This document shows, piece by piece, positions 54,703-63,572 of a DNA stretch of 64,000 nt; position 1 is the first letter of the stretch; the number at the start of each line of letters is the position of its first letter. The notes beneath the pieces were generated by a model. That model saw only the letters and a list, made by a program, of their open reading frames with translations, was not told where the DNA came from and searched no databases. Origin of the DNA: Pollutimonas bauzanensis (GTDB taxonomy: Bacteria; Pseudomonadota; Gammaproteobacteria; Burkholderiales; Burkholderiaceae_B); NCBI RefSeq assembly GCF_900129885.1, contig NZ_FQXE01000001.1, positions 186,001-250,000 of the forward strand, given 5' to 3'. Position numbers and translations under genes: made by a program.

Positions 54703-55839
54703 CTATGCAGAAGCCAAGGCCTTTGCCCATTTGGACAACCACCAACCGTAGGGCTCAGGCCAGCGTGAAAAGCCGGGGTCTTGCCCGAGTTCCTGCGCAT
54801 AGTGCTGTGCCCAGAACGGATTGAAAAGCATCTGTCGGCCTATCGCCACCAAGTCGGCTCTGCCATCACGCAGCACACTCTCCGCCTCGGCCCCGGTACG
54901 AATCATGCCGACCGCCATCGTGGGAACATTTGCGCACCGGCGCACTTCTTCTGCGAAGGGAACTTGGTATAGTGGCCCACGAGCCAGGTTTGAATTGGTC
55001 GCCCCCCTTAGCAAGTTTCCGCCAGATGAACAATCTATCAAATCAACGCCCACCTCTTTAAGGCGCTGTGCCAGCACCACACTGTCTTCCAGTGTCCAAC
55101 CGCCTTCGACCCAGTCCGTGGCAGAGATACGAGCAAAGATCGGCGTATCGTCGGATAAAGCTGCCCGCAAGTCCCTGGCGATTTCCAAGGGTAGACGCAT
55201 CCGGTTTTCAAGGGAGCCGCCATAGGCGTCTGTACGTTTATTTGCAAGCGGCGTCAGGAAACTCTGCAACAAGTAGCCATGTGCCAGGTGCAACTCAATA
55301 ATGTCAAAGCCCGCTCGCTCAGACAACAAGGCGGTGTCGACAAACTCTTGACGAATCTGGCCGATCCGATCGAGCGTCATTGCCTCCGGTACCGGCCATC
55401 CTTCTGCAAAAGGCAAATCCGACGGACCTTCGGGCTGCCACAGCTCCTCCCCACGGGCGAGGTCTTCTGCGGTCAGCGCGCCATTTCCTTGCCAGGCCCG
55501 CTGCGCGCTAGCTTTACGACCGCCGTGATTAATCTGAATGGCCGCCTTGCTGCCGAAACCATGAACTAGATCCGTCAAACGGCGAAAAGCCGGAAGCTGT
55601 TCCTCGCTCCAAAGACCCAGGCAACCGTTTGTAATTCTGCCTCGACGGCAAACCGCTGTCTGCTCGACAATAACCAGACCCACACCGCCCATGGCGAACT
55701 TGCCATAGTGTGTCATGTGAAAATCGTTGAGCGCCGCTTCTTCAGCCACATACATTGCCATAGGCGAAAGAACAATGCGATTCGGAAGCGTTACCCCCCG
55801 GAAAGTGATCGGGCGGAAAAGTAAATACTCATTGGACAT
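54703..55839 (-). CDS. Old Yellow Enzyme-family NADH:flavin oxidoreductase (paralogue A)
   Basis: A 378-residue FMN-dependent ene-reductase-like barrel, last gene of the acquired operon. The FMN/substrate site ELHLAHGYLLQSFLTPLANK keeps the His-x2-His and Tyr of YqjM-type enzymes; RISATDWVEGGW, DLIDCSSGGNL and DLVAIGRQMLFNPFW are conserved. The N-terminal motif reads LSPMAMY, with Ala where YqjM/XenA enzymes have a redox-tuning Cys. I chose ATG 55839 (upstream GAG). It should reduce an activated C=C bond with NAD(P)H; substrate unknown. Confidence 0.92.
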   Translation of the reverse strand: MSNEYLLFRPITFRGVTLPNRIVLSPMAMYVAEEAALNDFHMTHYGKFAMGGVGLVIVEQTAVCRRGRITNGCLGLWSEEQLPAFRRLTDLVHGFGSKAAIQINHGGRKASAQRAWQGNGALTAEDLARGEELWQPEGPSDLPFAEGWPVPEAMTLDRIGQIRQEFVDTALLSERAGFDIIELHLAHGYLLQSFLTPLANKRTDAYGGSLENRMRLPLEIARDLRAALSDDTPIFARISATDWVEGGWTLEDSVVLAQRLKEVGVDLIDCSSGGNLLRGATNSNLARGPLYQVPFAEEVRRCANVPTMAVGMIRTGAEAESVLRDGRADLVAIGRQMLFNPFWAQHYAQELGQDPGFSRWPEPYGWWLSKWAKALASA

Positions 55840-55877
55840 GATTAGCACTCATAAAATGTACGCTCGACTTCAATGAG

Positions 55878-56996
55878 TCAGCGCGGCAAGTTTCTTAAAC
55901 TGGGATGGCAACGCAAATAGGGATCCGCAACTCGCATCTGGCCTTTTAAAGCAAGGCCGGCATGCCAGGGCCAACGGGGGTTGAACAGCATTCCACGTCC
56001 CACGGCAATCAGGTCAGCCTTTTCCTCGACCAATACACGGTTCGCCAGATCCGGGTCGGACAACATTCCGACCGCCATTACCGGCAGGCCCGACTGCGTT
56101 CGAACCTGGGCAGCGGCAGGCACTTGATAAGCTGGCCCAACTGTAATTTTTTGGTCCGGCGAAATACCGCCGCTCGAGATGGCGACATAATCGCAACCCA
56201 ATGCTTTCAGACGCTCTGCAAACAGCACGGATGATGCAATATCCCAGCCGCCCTCTACCCAATCGGTTACGGAGATACGTACGCCCATCGGTTTCTCGGC
56301 TGGCCACGCCGCGCGCAAACGCTGGAAGATCTCCAGCGGATAGCGCATTCTTCTCTCGATATCCCCGCCCCACTGGTCGTCGCGGAAGTTGCTCAAGGGC
56401 GACAAAAAGGTATTCAGGAAATACCCATGTGCCGCGTGCAGCTCCACCAAGTCGAAGTCGGCTTCGTCCGCCCTTCTGAGCGCCGCAAGATAGCTTTTAG
56501 CGATGCGTTCCAGGTCGTCGGCACCAGGACATATCGGCTCATCACGACCTGGGTAAGAGGCGGCCGAGGCGCCCCACAATCCCCACCCTCCCTCGGCCAG
56601 GGAAAGTGCGCCGCCTCCGAGCCAAGGTTGAGAAACCGAGGCCTTGCGCCCCGCATGTGCGAGCTGAATACCCATGTGGCTTGCATTCGGCCGGCGAGCA
56701 AATTCCACAATCCTTCGCAGACCCGCCACCTGGGAGTCATCCCACAAACCCAAACAATAGGGCGAAACACGGCCTTCCGGCACAACCGCGGTTGCCTCAA
56801 GAATGACAAGGCCGGCACCCGATAGAGACAAATTGCCATAATGAACCAGATGCCAGTCCGTCGCCAGGCCGTCCGCGCTCGCGGAATATTGCGCCATAGG
56901 CGACACCACGATCCGATTGGGCAATTTCAGCCCACGCATCTCGTAAGATTGAAATAACAAATCATCCACTTTTATGTCTCTCTTTCTATCTTTCAA
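55878..56996 (-). CDS. Old Yellow Enzyme-family NADH:flavin oxidoreductase (paralogue B)
   Basis: A 372-residue paralogue of the next gene, with ELHAAHGYFLNTFLSPLSNF, RISVTDWVEGGWDIA, and LIAVGRGMLFNPRWPWHA. Again the N-terminal Cys position is Ala (VSPMAQYS). It lies 20 bp after the LacI gene and 38 bp before paralogue A. Two different ene-reductases in one operon suggest two reductions or two related substrates. Confidence 0.92.
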   Translation of the reverse strand: MKDRKRDIKVDDLLFQSYEMRGLKLPNRIVVSPMAQYSASADGLATDWHLVHYGNLSLSGAGLVILEATAVVPEGRVSPYCLGLWDDSQVAGLRRIVEFARRPNASHMGIQLAHAGRKASVSQPWLGGGALSLAEGGWGLWGASAASYPGRDEPICPGADDLERIAKSYLAALRRADEADFDLVELHAAHGYFLNTFLSPLSNFRDDQWGGDIERRMRYPLEIFQRLRAAWPAEKPMGVRISVTDWVEGGWDIASSVLFAERLKALGCDYVAISSGGISPDQKITVGPAYQVPAAAQVRTQSGLPVMAVGMLSDPDLANRVLVEEKADLIAVGRGMLFNPRWPWHAGLALKGQMRVADPYLRCHPSLRNLPR

Positions 56997-57016
56997 GCTG
57001 ATATCAGCACGGTTTT

Positions 57017-58069
57017 TTATGAAGAAATCGCCCGGCAGGAGTTACGCAGTATCAACTCGGTCGGAATTTCGATCCTGACAGGCCTGTCCTCGTGTGTTCG
57101 TTTCTCTATTTGGTCAATCAAGCTTTCCGCCGCCATTCTGCCGAGCGCCAAGGCGTCATATCGCACAGCCGTGATCTGTGGCGTCACAATGCGGGCAATA
57201 TCAGTATCGTTGCTGCAAATCAAAGAAAGGTCATCGGGAATTTTCTTACCCAGAAGCTGCAAGGCCTCCAATACGCCGGGCAACAAGCGTACGCCCATGG
57301 ATAGCAACGCAGTCGGCGGCTCTTTCATATTCATTAAGCGTTGAGTTTGTGAAAGACCGTACTCAGCGGCAAAAGAATCAATACAAAAAAGATTGGGATC
57401 GGGCTCGATACCGGCGGATGCCAATGCCTCTTCGAGAGCACGAATCCGGTCCCGGGCCACACGCGTGCCCCGACCGCCGGTAATCAAGGCAATTCGCCGA
57501 TGCCCCAGCCCCAGCAGATACTGGACCGCCTGGCGGGTTCCTCGAAAGTGGTCCGCACCGATGGAAATCGAACCCATGGGAATTTCCCGCTCCATCATCA
57601 CATGCGGAATACCCGAATTGGCGATAGCGGCAAGCACCGCATTATTATTTTCTTCCTGGATCGTCAGGATCATTCCATCAGCACGACGACGTTTGAAAAA
57701 GTCGATGAGGACCACTTCACGCTCGGGGTTGCCGTCACTGCTGGCGGTTACCAACAGATATCCCCTCGTACTCAGCACCTCTTCAGCGCCTTTGGTCATG
57801 CTGGAATAAAGCGAATTTCGAATATCGGAAAATATGAATCCAATCATTCGAGACGATGACGTCCGTATATTCTGTGCTGCAATATTCGGGCTCCAGCCCA
57901 ATTCATCGATCGCCCCCTGCACTTTCTTGATAACGGCAGGCTTTACACCAGGCACGTTATTGATAACGCGAGAAACCGTACCAATCGATACACCGGCAAG
58001 ATCAGCAACCTCTTGCACGGTAATTCGTGCGGGAGACGATTGCGACGCCACTTTTTTGACTCGCGCCAT
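57017..58069 (-). CDS. LacI-family transcriptional regulator
   Basis: A 350-residue LacI/GalR regulator. The helix-turn-helix is ITVQEVADLAGVSIGTVSRV with hinge helix sequence WSPNIAAQNIRT; the periplasmic-binding-fold effector domain runs from about residue 70 (MIGFIFSDIRNSLYSSM). ATG 58069 has GGAGC upstream. It lies inside the operon, between the lactonase-like gene and the two ene-reductases, and may act on the palindrome upstream of the receptor gene. The ligand is unknown. Confidence 0.93.
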   Translation of the reverse strand: MARVKKVASQSSPARITVQEVADLAGVSIGTVSRVINNVPGVKPAVIKKVQGAIDELGWSPNIAAQNIRTSSSRMIGFIFSDIRNSLYSSMTKGAEEVLSTRGYLLVTASSDGNPEREVVLIDFFKRRRADGMILTIQEENNNAVLAAIANSGIPHVMMEREIPMGSISIGADHFRGTRQAVQYLLGLGHRRIALITGGRGTRVARDRIRALEEALASAGIEPDPNLFCIDSFAAEYGLSQTQRLMNMKEPPTALLSMGVRLLPGVLEALQLLGKKIPDDLSLICSNDTDIARIVTPQITAVRYDALALGRMAAESLIDQIEKRTHEDRPVRIEIPTELILRNSCRAISS

Positions 58070-58134
58070 ACTAATGCTCCATATAACCCATTTATTTTCA
58101 GTATCGCAGCCGCGCCCTCGGGAACATCCAATCT

Positions 58135-58974
58135 TTAATTGGCATTTGCAGCAGACAGCGGCGGCTGGGAAATATCCCATATCCCCTCAATGTTCGCAAC
58201 AGCCGGAAACCGCTCACGCAGTTTGGGATCATGCCCTGGAATAATATGATCGGGTGTGGCCCCCAAACTCTTCAGCAGGGAAAGGCCATTCATATAGTCC
58301 AATACATTCACAATTACTGGGTAAGGGTTGGTCAATTCACCATTCGCATAGAAATGCATCGCATCCGAAGCAAGAATCACCTGCCCGCGAGCCGTCGCAA
58401 CTTCCACGATCTGAAGGCCTGGAGCATGGCCTCCGACCGGCCGAATGAAAATACCCGGCAAGATCTCGGCATCCTGATCTGTGAATGAGACCCGGCCGGC
58501 GTACAGGGCCCGCAACACCGTACAGACTTGATCAACGTCGTATGGACGACGTAGCGTTTCATGGCACATCGCACAGCCCGTGGCGTGCTGCATTTCTGCC
58601 TTGTGCACATGAATCCGTGCATTCGGGAATTTTTCCAGGTTGCCCAGGTGATCCCAATGCATGTGTGTGACGATGACGTCTGTTACCTGCTCGGGTGACA
58701 CGCCTAGGCTGCGCAGCGCGTCAGTTGGGCAACGATGAAACGTGTGGCCTCGACGATTGCATGTGTCCTGGTCGCAACCGCTGTCTATCAGTACGACCTT
58801 ATCCTTGGACATGGCCACCCAGACATAAAAATCCAAAGGCATGGGCACATCATGAAAGTCCACTGCAGACATGAAGTTGTGTTGCGCCTTCCGGTTCGCC
58901 GGGCTGGACGCATAGTGCACTGTAAGCAGCCGATACTGCTTATCTTCTGCCCGGATATTCTTTGAAAAGCTCAT
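58135..58974 (-). CDS. Metallo-beta-lactamase-fold hydrolase, N-acyl homoserine lactonase family
   Basis: A 279-residue dinuclear-metal hydrolase. The motif HMHWDH (in VTHMHWDHLGNLEKFP), His in PVGGHAPGLQIVEV, Asp in LASDAMHFYANGE and His in IIPGHDPKLRERFP make the pattern of AHL lactonases and related lactone hydrolases. It overlaps livF by 4 nt (ATGA), so it belongs to the transport operon. Ring opening of a lactone is the likely reaction; a signalling lactone or a catabolic lactone are both possible. Confidence 0.9.
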   Translation of the reverse strand: MSFSKNIRAEDKQYRLLTVHYASSPANRKAQHNFMSAVDFHDVPMPLDFYVWVAMSKDKVVLIDSGCDQDTCNRRGHTFHRCPTDALRSLGVSPEQVTDVIVTHMHWDHLGNLEKFPNARIHVHKAEMQHATGCAMCHETLRRPYDVDQVCTVLRALYAGRVSFTDQDAEILPGIFIRPVGGHAPGLQIVEVATARGQVILASDAMHFYANGELTNPYPVIVNVLDYMNGLSLLKSLGATPDHIIPGHDPKLRERFPAVANIEGIWDISQPPLSAANAN

Positions 58975-59663
58975 AAGTATTCCTCTTCGAGAGCTGTGCT
59001 GCGCAGCTCATCCACCGTACCTTGACGCAGTATATGGCCCGTGCGCATCACATAACCGCTGGTCGCCACCTTGAGTGCCGGTACTGCCATTTGCTCAGTC
59101 ATAAGCACCGTGACGCCTTCGGCACGAAATGCCCGAATCGCCTTGCTGATCTGCTCGATCCAGACAGGAGCCAAGCCAAGAAAGGGCTCATCCAGAAGCA
59201 ACAGCCTGGGCGAAGCACTCATGGCACGGGCGATAGCAACCATTTGTTGCTGTCCGCCACTCAGAAAGCCGGCGTAATGATTCGCGCGCTCTTCAAGCAT
59301 GGGGAATAAATCAGCCAGCTTCTCGTATATGGCGCTCTGCCCAGCTCTACCGAGCCGGGATGCGCCTGCGAGCACGTTATCGCGTACCGTCATGGTCGGG
59401 AACACCCGACGTCCTTCCGGCGAATACCCTATTCCTTGATTGGCGCGGTCATAGGGCAAAATCTTTCCGAGATCCGTGCCATTGAGAACAATGCTTCCTT
59501 CGCTGATCGGCACCATCCCGATAATGGCATTGATCAAGCTGGATTTTCCGGCTCCATTGGCTCCCACGAGAATGACAGTCTCAGTCTTTGGAACCGTAAT
59601 AGAAACGCTGTTCAATGCGGTAATGCCGCCATAACGGACGACAAGATTGCGTACCTCAAGCAT
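58971..59663 (-). CDS. livF: Branched-chain amino acid-type ABC transporter ATPase LivF
   Basis: A 230-residue ATPase: Walker A GANGAGKSSLINAIIG, signature LSGGQQQMVAIARA, Walker B LLLLDEPFLGLAP. IGYSPEGRRVFPTMTVRDNV is typical of LivF. It starts 8 nt before the livG stop. In the acquired operon the substrate is probably not a branched-chain amino acid, given the enzymes downstream. Confidence 0.93.
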   Translation of the reverse strand: MLEVRNLVVRYGGITALNSVSITVPKTETVILVGANGAGKSSLINAIIGMVPISEGSIVLNGTDLGKILPYDRANQGIGYSPEGRRVFPTMTVRDNVLAGASRLGRAGQSAIYEKLADLFPMLEERANHYAGFLSGGQQQMVAIARAMSASPRLLLLDEPFLGLAPVWIEQISKAIRAFRAEGVTVLMTEQMAVPALKVATSGYVMRTGHILRQGTVDELRSTALEEEYL

Positions 59664-60420
59664 GAGCGTGCTCCTCTTCTCCAGCCGTTCCAAGATAAGC
59701 TTCGATCACATCGCGGCGAGCCAGCACCTCGGCGGGCGGGCCATCGGCAATCAGAGACCCCCCATCCAGAACGCACACACGGGGACAAAGCCGTTTTACA
59801 AGGTCCATATCGTGCTCCACCAATAGCACGCAGCAACCCATTTCCCTCATGGCGATCTGCACGTACTGATCAATGAAAAAGCGCTCCTCTTTCTCAAGCC
59901 CGGCGGCAGGCTCGTCAAGCAAAAGAATACGAGGATCAGTGACAAACGCCATGAGCAGGCCCAGCATCTTCTGCATGCCATAAGGCAGCGTATCGCTGAG
60001 CTGATCCAGGCGACCCAGCAGGCTGGCTGTACGTAAAAGTTCGGTCAAATAGGATTCATCAAGCGAAATCCCCCGCCCGCTGAACAGCTGCGCGCGATGA
60101 AGGTTCTCGTATACCGATGCCGTCTTGAACGTTTTCGTCTGCTGGAACGTGCGGACCAAGCCCATGGAACTACGAGTGTGGAACAATTTGTCGTTGATGT
60201 CACGCCCGCCGTATAAGATACGGCCGCTGGTTGGAGCAATCTGGCCAGAAACCACATTGATCAACGTCGTCTTACCGGCTCCGTTGGGGCCGATCACGCC
60301 AAGCACCTCGCCCGCGTTCAAGGACAGGGTGACATTGTTGAATACCCTGTTGCCACCAAACTGCTTGGAAACGCCATCGACCCGCAGTACAGGAGCAGAG
60401 TGAGCGGAGGCGTTAGTCAT
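59656..60420 (-). CDS. livG: Branched-chain amino acid-type ABC transporter ATPase LivG
   Basis: A 254-residue ATPase with Walker A GPNGAGKTTLINVVSG, FSGG-like signature region LPYGMQKMLGLLMAFV (the degenerate form seen in LivG), and Walker B ILLLDEPAAGLEKEE. SSMGLVRTFQQTKTFKTASV is family sequence. It overlaps livM by 4 nt. Confidence 0.93.
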   Translation of the reverse strand: MTNASAHSAPVLRVDGVSKQFGGNRVFNNVTLSLNAGEVLGVIGPNGAGKTTLINVVSGQIAPTSGRILYGGRDINDKLFHTRSSMGLVRTFQQTKTFKTASVYENLHRAQLFSGRGISLDESYLTELLRTASLLGRLDQLSDTLPYGMQKMLGLLMAFVTDPRILLLDEPAAGLEKEERFFIDQYVQIAMREMGCCVLLVEHDMDLVKRLCPRVCVLDGGSLIADGPPAEVLARRDVIEAYLGTAGEEEHAHA

Positions 60421-61436
60421 GCGTACTCCTTTTCATTTTGACCCTTGGCCTGCGCCTTACCCCGACGCTTGCCTGCAAGAAGCCGAACCCCGTGTTGTTG
60501 AATGAGACCGATCAGTCCGCCCTTGGCGAACACCACAGCCAATATCAGAACAACACCGAACAAGCCTTGCGAGATTTCACCCTGCAAGCTGAACAAGTTG
60601 GCTGCCCAGACCAGTACGCCAGCCCCCAGCAACGGCCCCAGGATTGCGCTTTGCCCACCCACAATGGCGTAGGCCACGTAATTGACTGAAGACATGGCGG
60701 AGAACGAAGTGGGATGTGCCGTCATGAGCATTTCAACCAGTGCAAACCCGGCCAGCCCCGCAATACCTGCAGCAAAACAGAAGCCAATGATCTTGTAGCG
60801 CGCGACCGCCAGTCCCACACTTTGAGCCAGCATTTCGTCTTCACAGATGGAGTCGAACTGGGGCTTGAAATAGCGGGTTAGAATCACGGTAAGCGCCACG
60901 GCCAACAGCGCCAGGCCAGAGGCGAACATCAGCACCGAATTATTGGATTCAATTGCGTAGTAGTCACCAAAAATCGTGACAGCCGGCAATCCCGATATCC
61001 CGTTCGAACCGCCGGTAAGCTCAGGAGTTTCAAAAAGGACGAGCGGCATGATTTCAGCGAGCACGAAGGTGACGAGCACAAAATACACTCCCTTCATCCG
61101 CAAGACCAGAAGGCCAAGCGGGATTGCCAGCAGAAACGGCAGCCCGAACGCTGTCACCGTCAAGATAAACAGGTCGGTGATATCGTGGTGGGCACTCAGA
61201 ATGGCGGCTGAATAGCCCCCAATCGCCATAAAGGCAGGGACCGCAAAAAACATCAGATCCATGCGCAGCATGATGTAGACACTTAGCGCGCCCATGGTCG
61301 CAATCATAAACTGCGTCAGAACGGAAACGGCAGCCGCATCAGTGGTGATCGCCGGTAAAACCAGCGCAAGCAGCATGGCGGCCAGCGCGATCAGCTCCGA
61401 AGATCCAATACGATTTACAAGATTATTTTTTTGCAT
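60417..61436 (-). CDS. livM: Branched-chain amino acid-type ABC transporter permease LivM
   Basis: A 339-residue permease with about nine transmembrane segments. Typical blocks are AVPAFMAIGGYSAAIL, LTGGSNGISGLPA and VAYAIVGGQSAILGPLLGAG. I chose ATG 61436 (MQKNNLVNR). A basic tail of some 20 residues ends the protein. It lies 4 bp after livH. Confidence 0.92.
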   Translation of the reverse strand: MQKNNLVNRIGSSELIALAAMLLALVLPAITTDAAAVSVLTQFMIATMGALSVYIMLRMDLMFFAVPAFMAIGGYSAAILSAHHDITDLFILTVTAFGLPFLLAIPLGLLVLRMKGVYFVLVTFVLAEIMPLVLFETPELTGGSNGISGLPAVTIFGDYYAIESNNSVLMFASGLALLAVALTVILTRYFKPQFDSICEDEMLAQSVGLAVARYKIIGFCFAAGIAGLAGFALVEMLMTAHPTSFSAMSSVNYVAYAIVGGQSAILGPLLGAGVLVWAANLFSLQGEISQGLFGVVLILAVVFAKGGLIGLIQQHGVRLLAGKRRGKAQAKGQNEKEYA

Positions 61437-61440
61437 GTCT

Positions 61441-62307
61441 TCAGGCTCCGCGCGTCGGCACACCCATGAGCCCGGTCGGCCTCACAAGCAAGACAATCAG
61501 AACAAGCACAAACAGCATCAGTGCGCCTTTGGAGCCGCCCAGATAAACAGCGGCATAGGCTTCAACCAGACCTACCAGGAAGGCGGCGACTGTTGCACCG
61601 CTCAAGCTGCCCAGCCCGCCCAGAATCACAACCAGGAAAGACGCGGCCAGCACCGGATCACCTGCATGAGGCGTGAGCGAAAGAATCGGCGTCACCAGCG
61701 CACCGGTCATTCCCGCCAAGCCGGTCGCCAGCGCGAAAGCCAGTGGGAACATCAGCTTGGCTCGAATTCCCAAGGCCACCGCCACCGAGCGATCTTCAGA
61801 CAACGCCCGAAGGCTGCGTCCGAAGTTGGTTCGATACAGAAGGCCGTATGTCACGCCGATCGCAGCAAAACAGATCGCAAAGACAACGAGGTTGGCTAGC
61901 GGAAGATACACACCGCCAAAGCGCAACACCCCGTCCACAGGGAATTGAAAGAGCGGCGCATCTGGCCCGAACACCACGACAACCGCGGTGCAGATGACCA
62001 GATACAGACCGAGAGTCAGGATCAGGGTTGCCAGATGATTATCGATCACCCTTTCAAGGAGCAGGAGTTCGAAAAGATACCCCAGCGCTGCTGTTGCCAA
62101 AGCCGCACATACGACCGCGAGAGGATAAGGTATCCCGAACCACGATACGCATACGTATGCCGCATACCCGCCTAGAAGATAGAACCCCCCGTGTGCAAAA
62201 TTCACGACACCAAGAATTCCAAAAATCAAAGTAAACCCCAAGGCAAGCAGTGCATACTGAGCGCCGAGCGCAAGCCCTATGAGGCCAGCTGAGATAAAAC
62301 TATCCAC
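61441..62307 (-). CDS. livH: Branched-chain amino acid-type ABC transporter permease LivH
   Basis: A 288-residue permease, about eight transmembrane segments. The start GLIGLALGAQYALLALGFTL, GVVNFAHGGFYLLGGYAAYV and VVILGGLGSLSGATVAAFLV are hallmark LivH blocks. It starts 23 bp after the receptor gene ends. Confidence 0.93.
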   Translation of the reverse strand: MDSFISAGLIGLALGAQYALLALGFTLIFGILGVVNFAHGGFYLLGGYAAYVCVSWFGIPYPLAVVCAALATAALGYLFELLLLERVIDNHLATLILTLGLYLVICTAVVVVFGPDAPLFQFPVDGVLRFGGVYLPLANLVVFAICFAAIGVTYGLLYRTNFGRSLRALSEDRSVAVALGIRAKLMFPLAFALATGLAGMTGALVTPILSLTPHAGDPVLAASFLVVILGGLGSLSGATVAAFLVGLVEAYAAVYLGGSKGALMLFVLVLIVLLVRPTGLMGVPTRGA

Positions 62308-62330
62308 GATCCTACCCCTCGTCTTCGATG

Positions 62331-63500
62331 TCAGTAATCGACCGGCGCGTCAACCCGGATCACAGGCTGTTCCTTGCCATCACGAATCGTTCCAATTCCA
62401 AACGGCAATGACAGTTCCTGATTGATTTTGTACGTTGCCTGGCCAATCCACTTGCCCTCGCCAAGGTTGGGGTCGATCACATCAATCGTGCGCAGGGCTT
62501 CGGCCACCTTTACGGCATCTTCATAGGTACCTGCTTTTTCAATGGCTTGCACCAAGGCCCGGCCGCCGGCAACGAATAGGTAGAAGAAGTTGTTCTCTGG
62601 CGGTTCTGCGTTCAGCAACTTCTTATAGCTTTTCTGCAGCTCGAGAACATTCTCATCAATGAAGACAGGTTCAAACCAGTAGAAGTCGCGCAATACGTCC
62701 ATGCCTCCGGCAACGCGAGCGATCTCGGCAGTGCCTGGACCGCCAAGACGGCCGATCACACCCTGATAGCCGGCCTGGCGCAATTGCTTGACCAGAATGC
62801 CCGCGTCGCCCGGAGGGGTCGATACGGTATCCACCACATCGGGTGCATTGGCCATGATGCGCGTGACAATCGGTGCAAAGTTGGTTGTGCCGCGCTGGTA
62901 ATACTCAAGCTTGGTCGGTACGCCATTTTTTTCATAAATACCGGCAACCACTTCAGCCACATCGGTTCCGGCCTGGTCGTTTGGTGCAATCGTCAACGCC
63001 TTTTTGACACCGAATTTCTCCTTGGCATGCTTCACAATTGGATCGCCCCATGCGGCAGGCCCAGGACCCATGTGAAACGTAAGAGGCCAACGAGGACCGA
63101 TGGCATCGCGAGCATAGCTATCGCTCATCATGAGCATCTTGTTGCGGGTCGCGATCGGCTTCATACCGGTGACTTCCGGTGAACCCATGGGTCCCAGGAT
63201 AAATTTGACGCCTTGGCTGACGAAATTGTTCGCAGCCGCAGCCGCCCCTTCCGCTGTATATTTCGCGTCAATGGCAATCACGCGAAGCTGGCAGGTTTCA
63301 TCGCCGACCTTCATCCCGCCCTTGGCGTTCACCTCGGCGGCCACATAGTCAGCAGCCCCCTTGATGGCGAGCCCCCACTGAGTTGCAGCCCCAGAGAGAG
63401 GGCCCGTCGCACCCAACTTAATCTCACAGTTTGCCGCTGCCACACCGGGCAAGGCAGTAATCGCGCATGCGACAACAAAGCCAACAAGCTTTCTTTTCAT
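62331..63500 (-). CDS. Periplasmic ligand-binding protein of the acquired ABC importer
   Basis: A 389-residue receptor with signal peptide MKRKLVGFVVACAITALPGV (cleavage near VAAA). The mature domain begins NCEIKLGATGPLSGAATQWG, the Leu/Ile/Val-binding fold. It is the first gene of the operon, with GAGGAG before the ATG. Type I periplasmic receptors of this class also bind aromatic acids, amides and urea, so specificity is open. Confidence 0.92.
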   Translation of the reverse strand: MKRKLVGFVVACAITALPGVAAANCEIKLGATGPLSGAATQWGLAIKGAADYVAAEVNAKGGMKVGDETCQLRVIAIDAKYTAEGAAAAANNFVSQGVKFILGPMGSPEVTGMKPIATRNKMLMMSDSYARDAIGPRWPLTFHMGPGPAAWGDPIVKHAKEKFGVKKALTIAPNDQAGTDVAEVVAGIYEKNGVPTKLEYYQRGTTNFAPIVTRIMANAPDVVDTVSTPPGDAGILVKQLRQAGYQGVIGRLGGPGTAEIARVAGGMDVLRDFYWFEPVFIDENVLELQKSYKKLLNAEPPENNFFYLFVAGGRALVQAIEKAGTYEDAVKVAEALRTIDVIDPNLGEGKWIGQATYKINQELSLPFGIGTIRDGKEQPVIRVDAPVDY

Positions 63501-63550
63501 ACCGTCTCCTCTAAACTTCTGATTTAGTCACAATCGATTTTCTAGGCAAT

Positions 63551-63572
63551 AAAAATGAAATGTTTCATTTTT
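63551..63572. promoter_or_regulatory. LacI-type operator candidate upstream of the importer operon
   Basis: AAAAATGAAA-TG-TTTCATTTTT: perfect 10-bp arms with a 2-bp centre. The core TGAAA-TG-TTTCA resembles LacI-family operators (TGAAA-CG-TTTCA). It lies 51 bp upstream of the receptor start, near a weak -35/-10 pair (TTGCCT, 17 bp, TAAATC). Assignment to the operon's LacI protein is inference. Confidence 0.6.
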
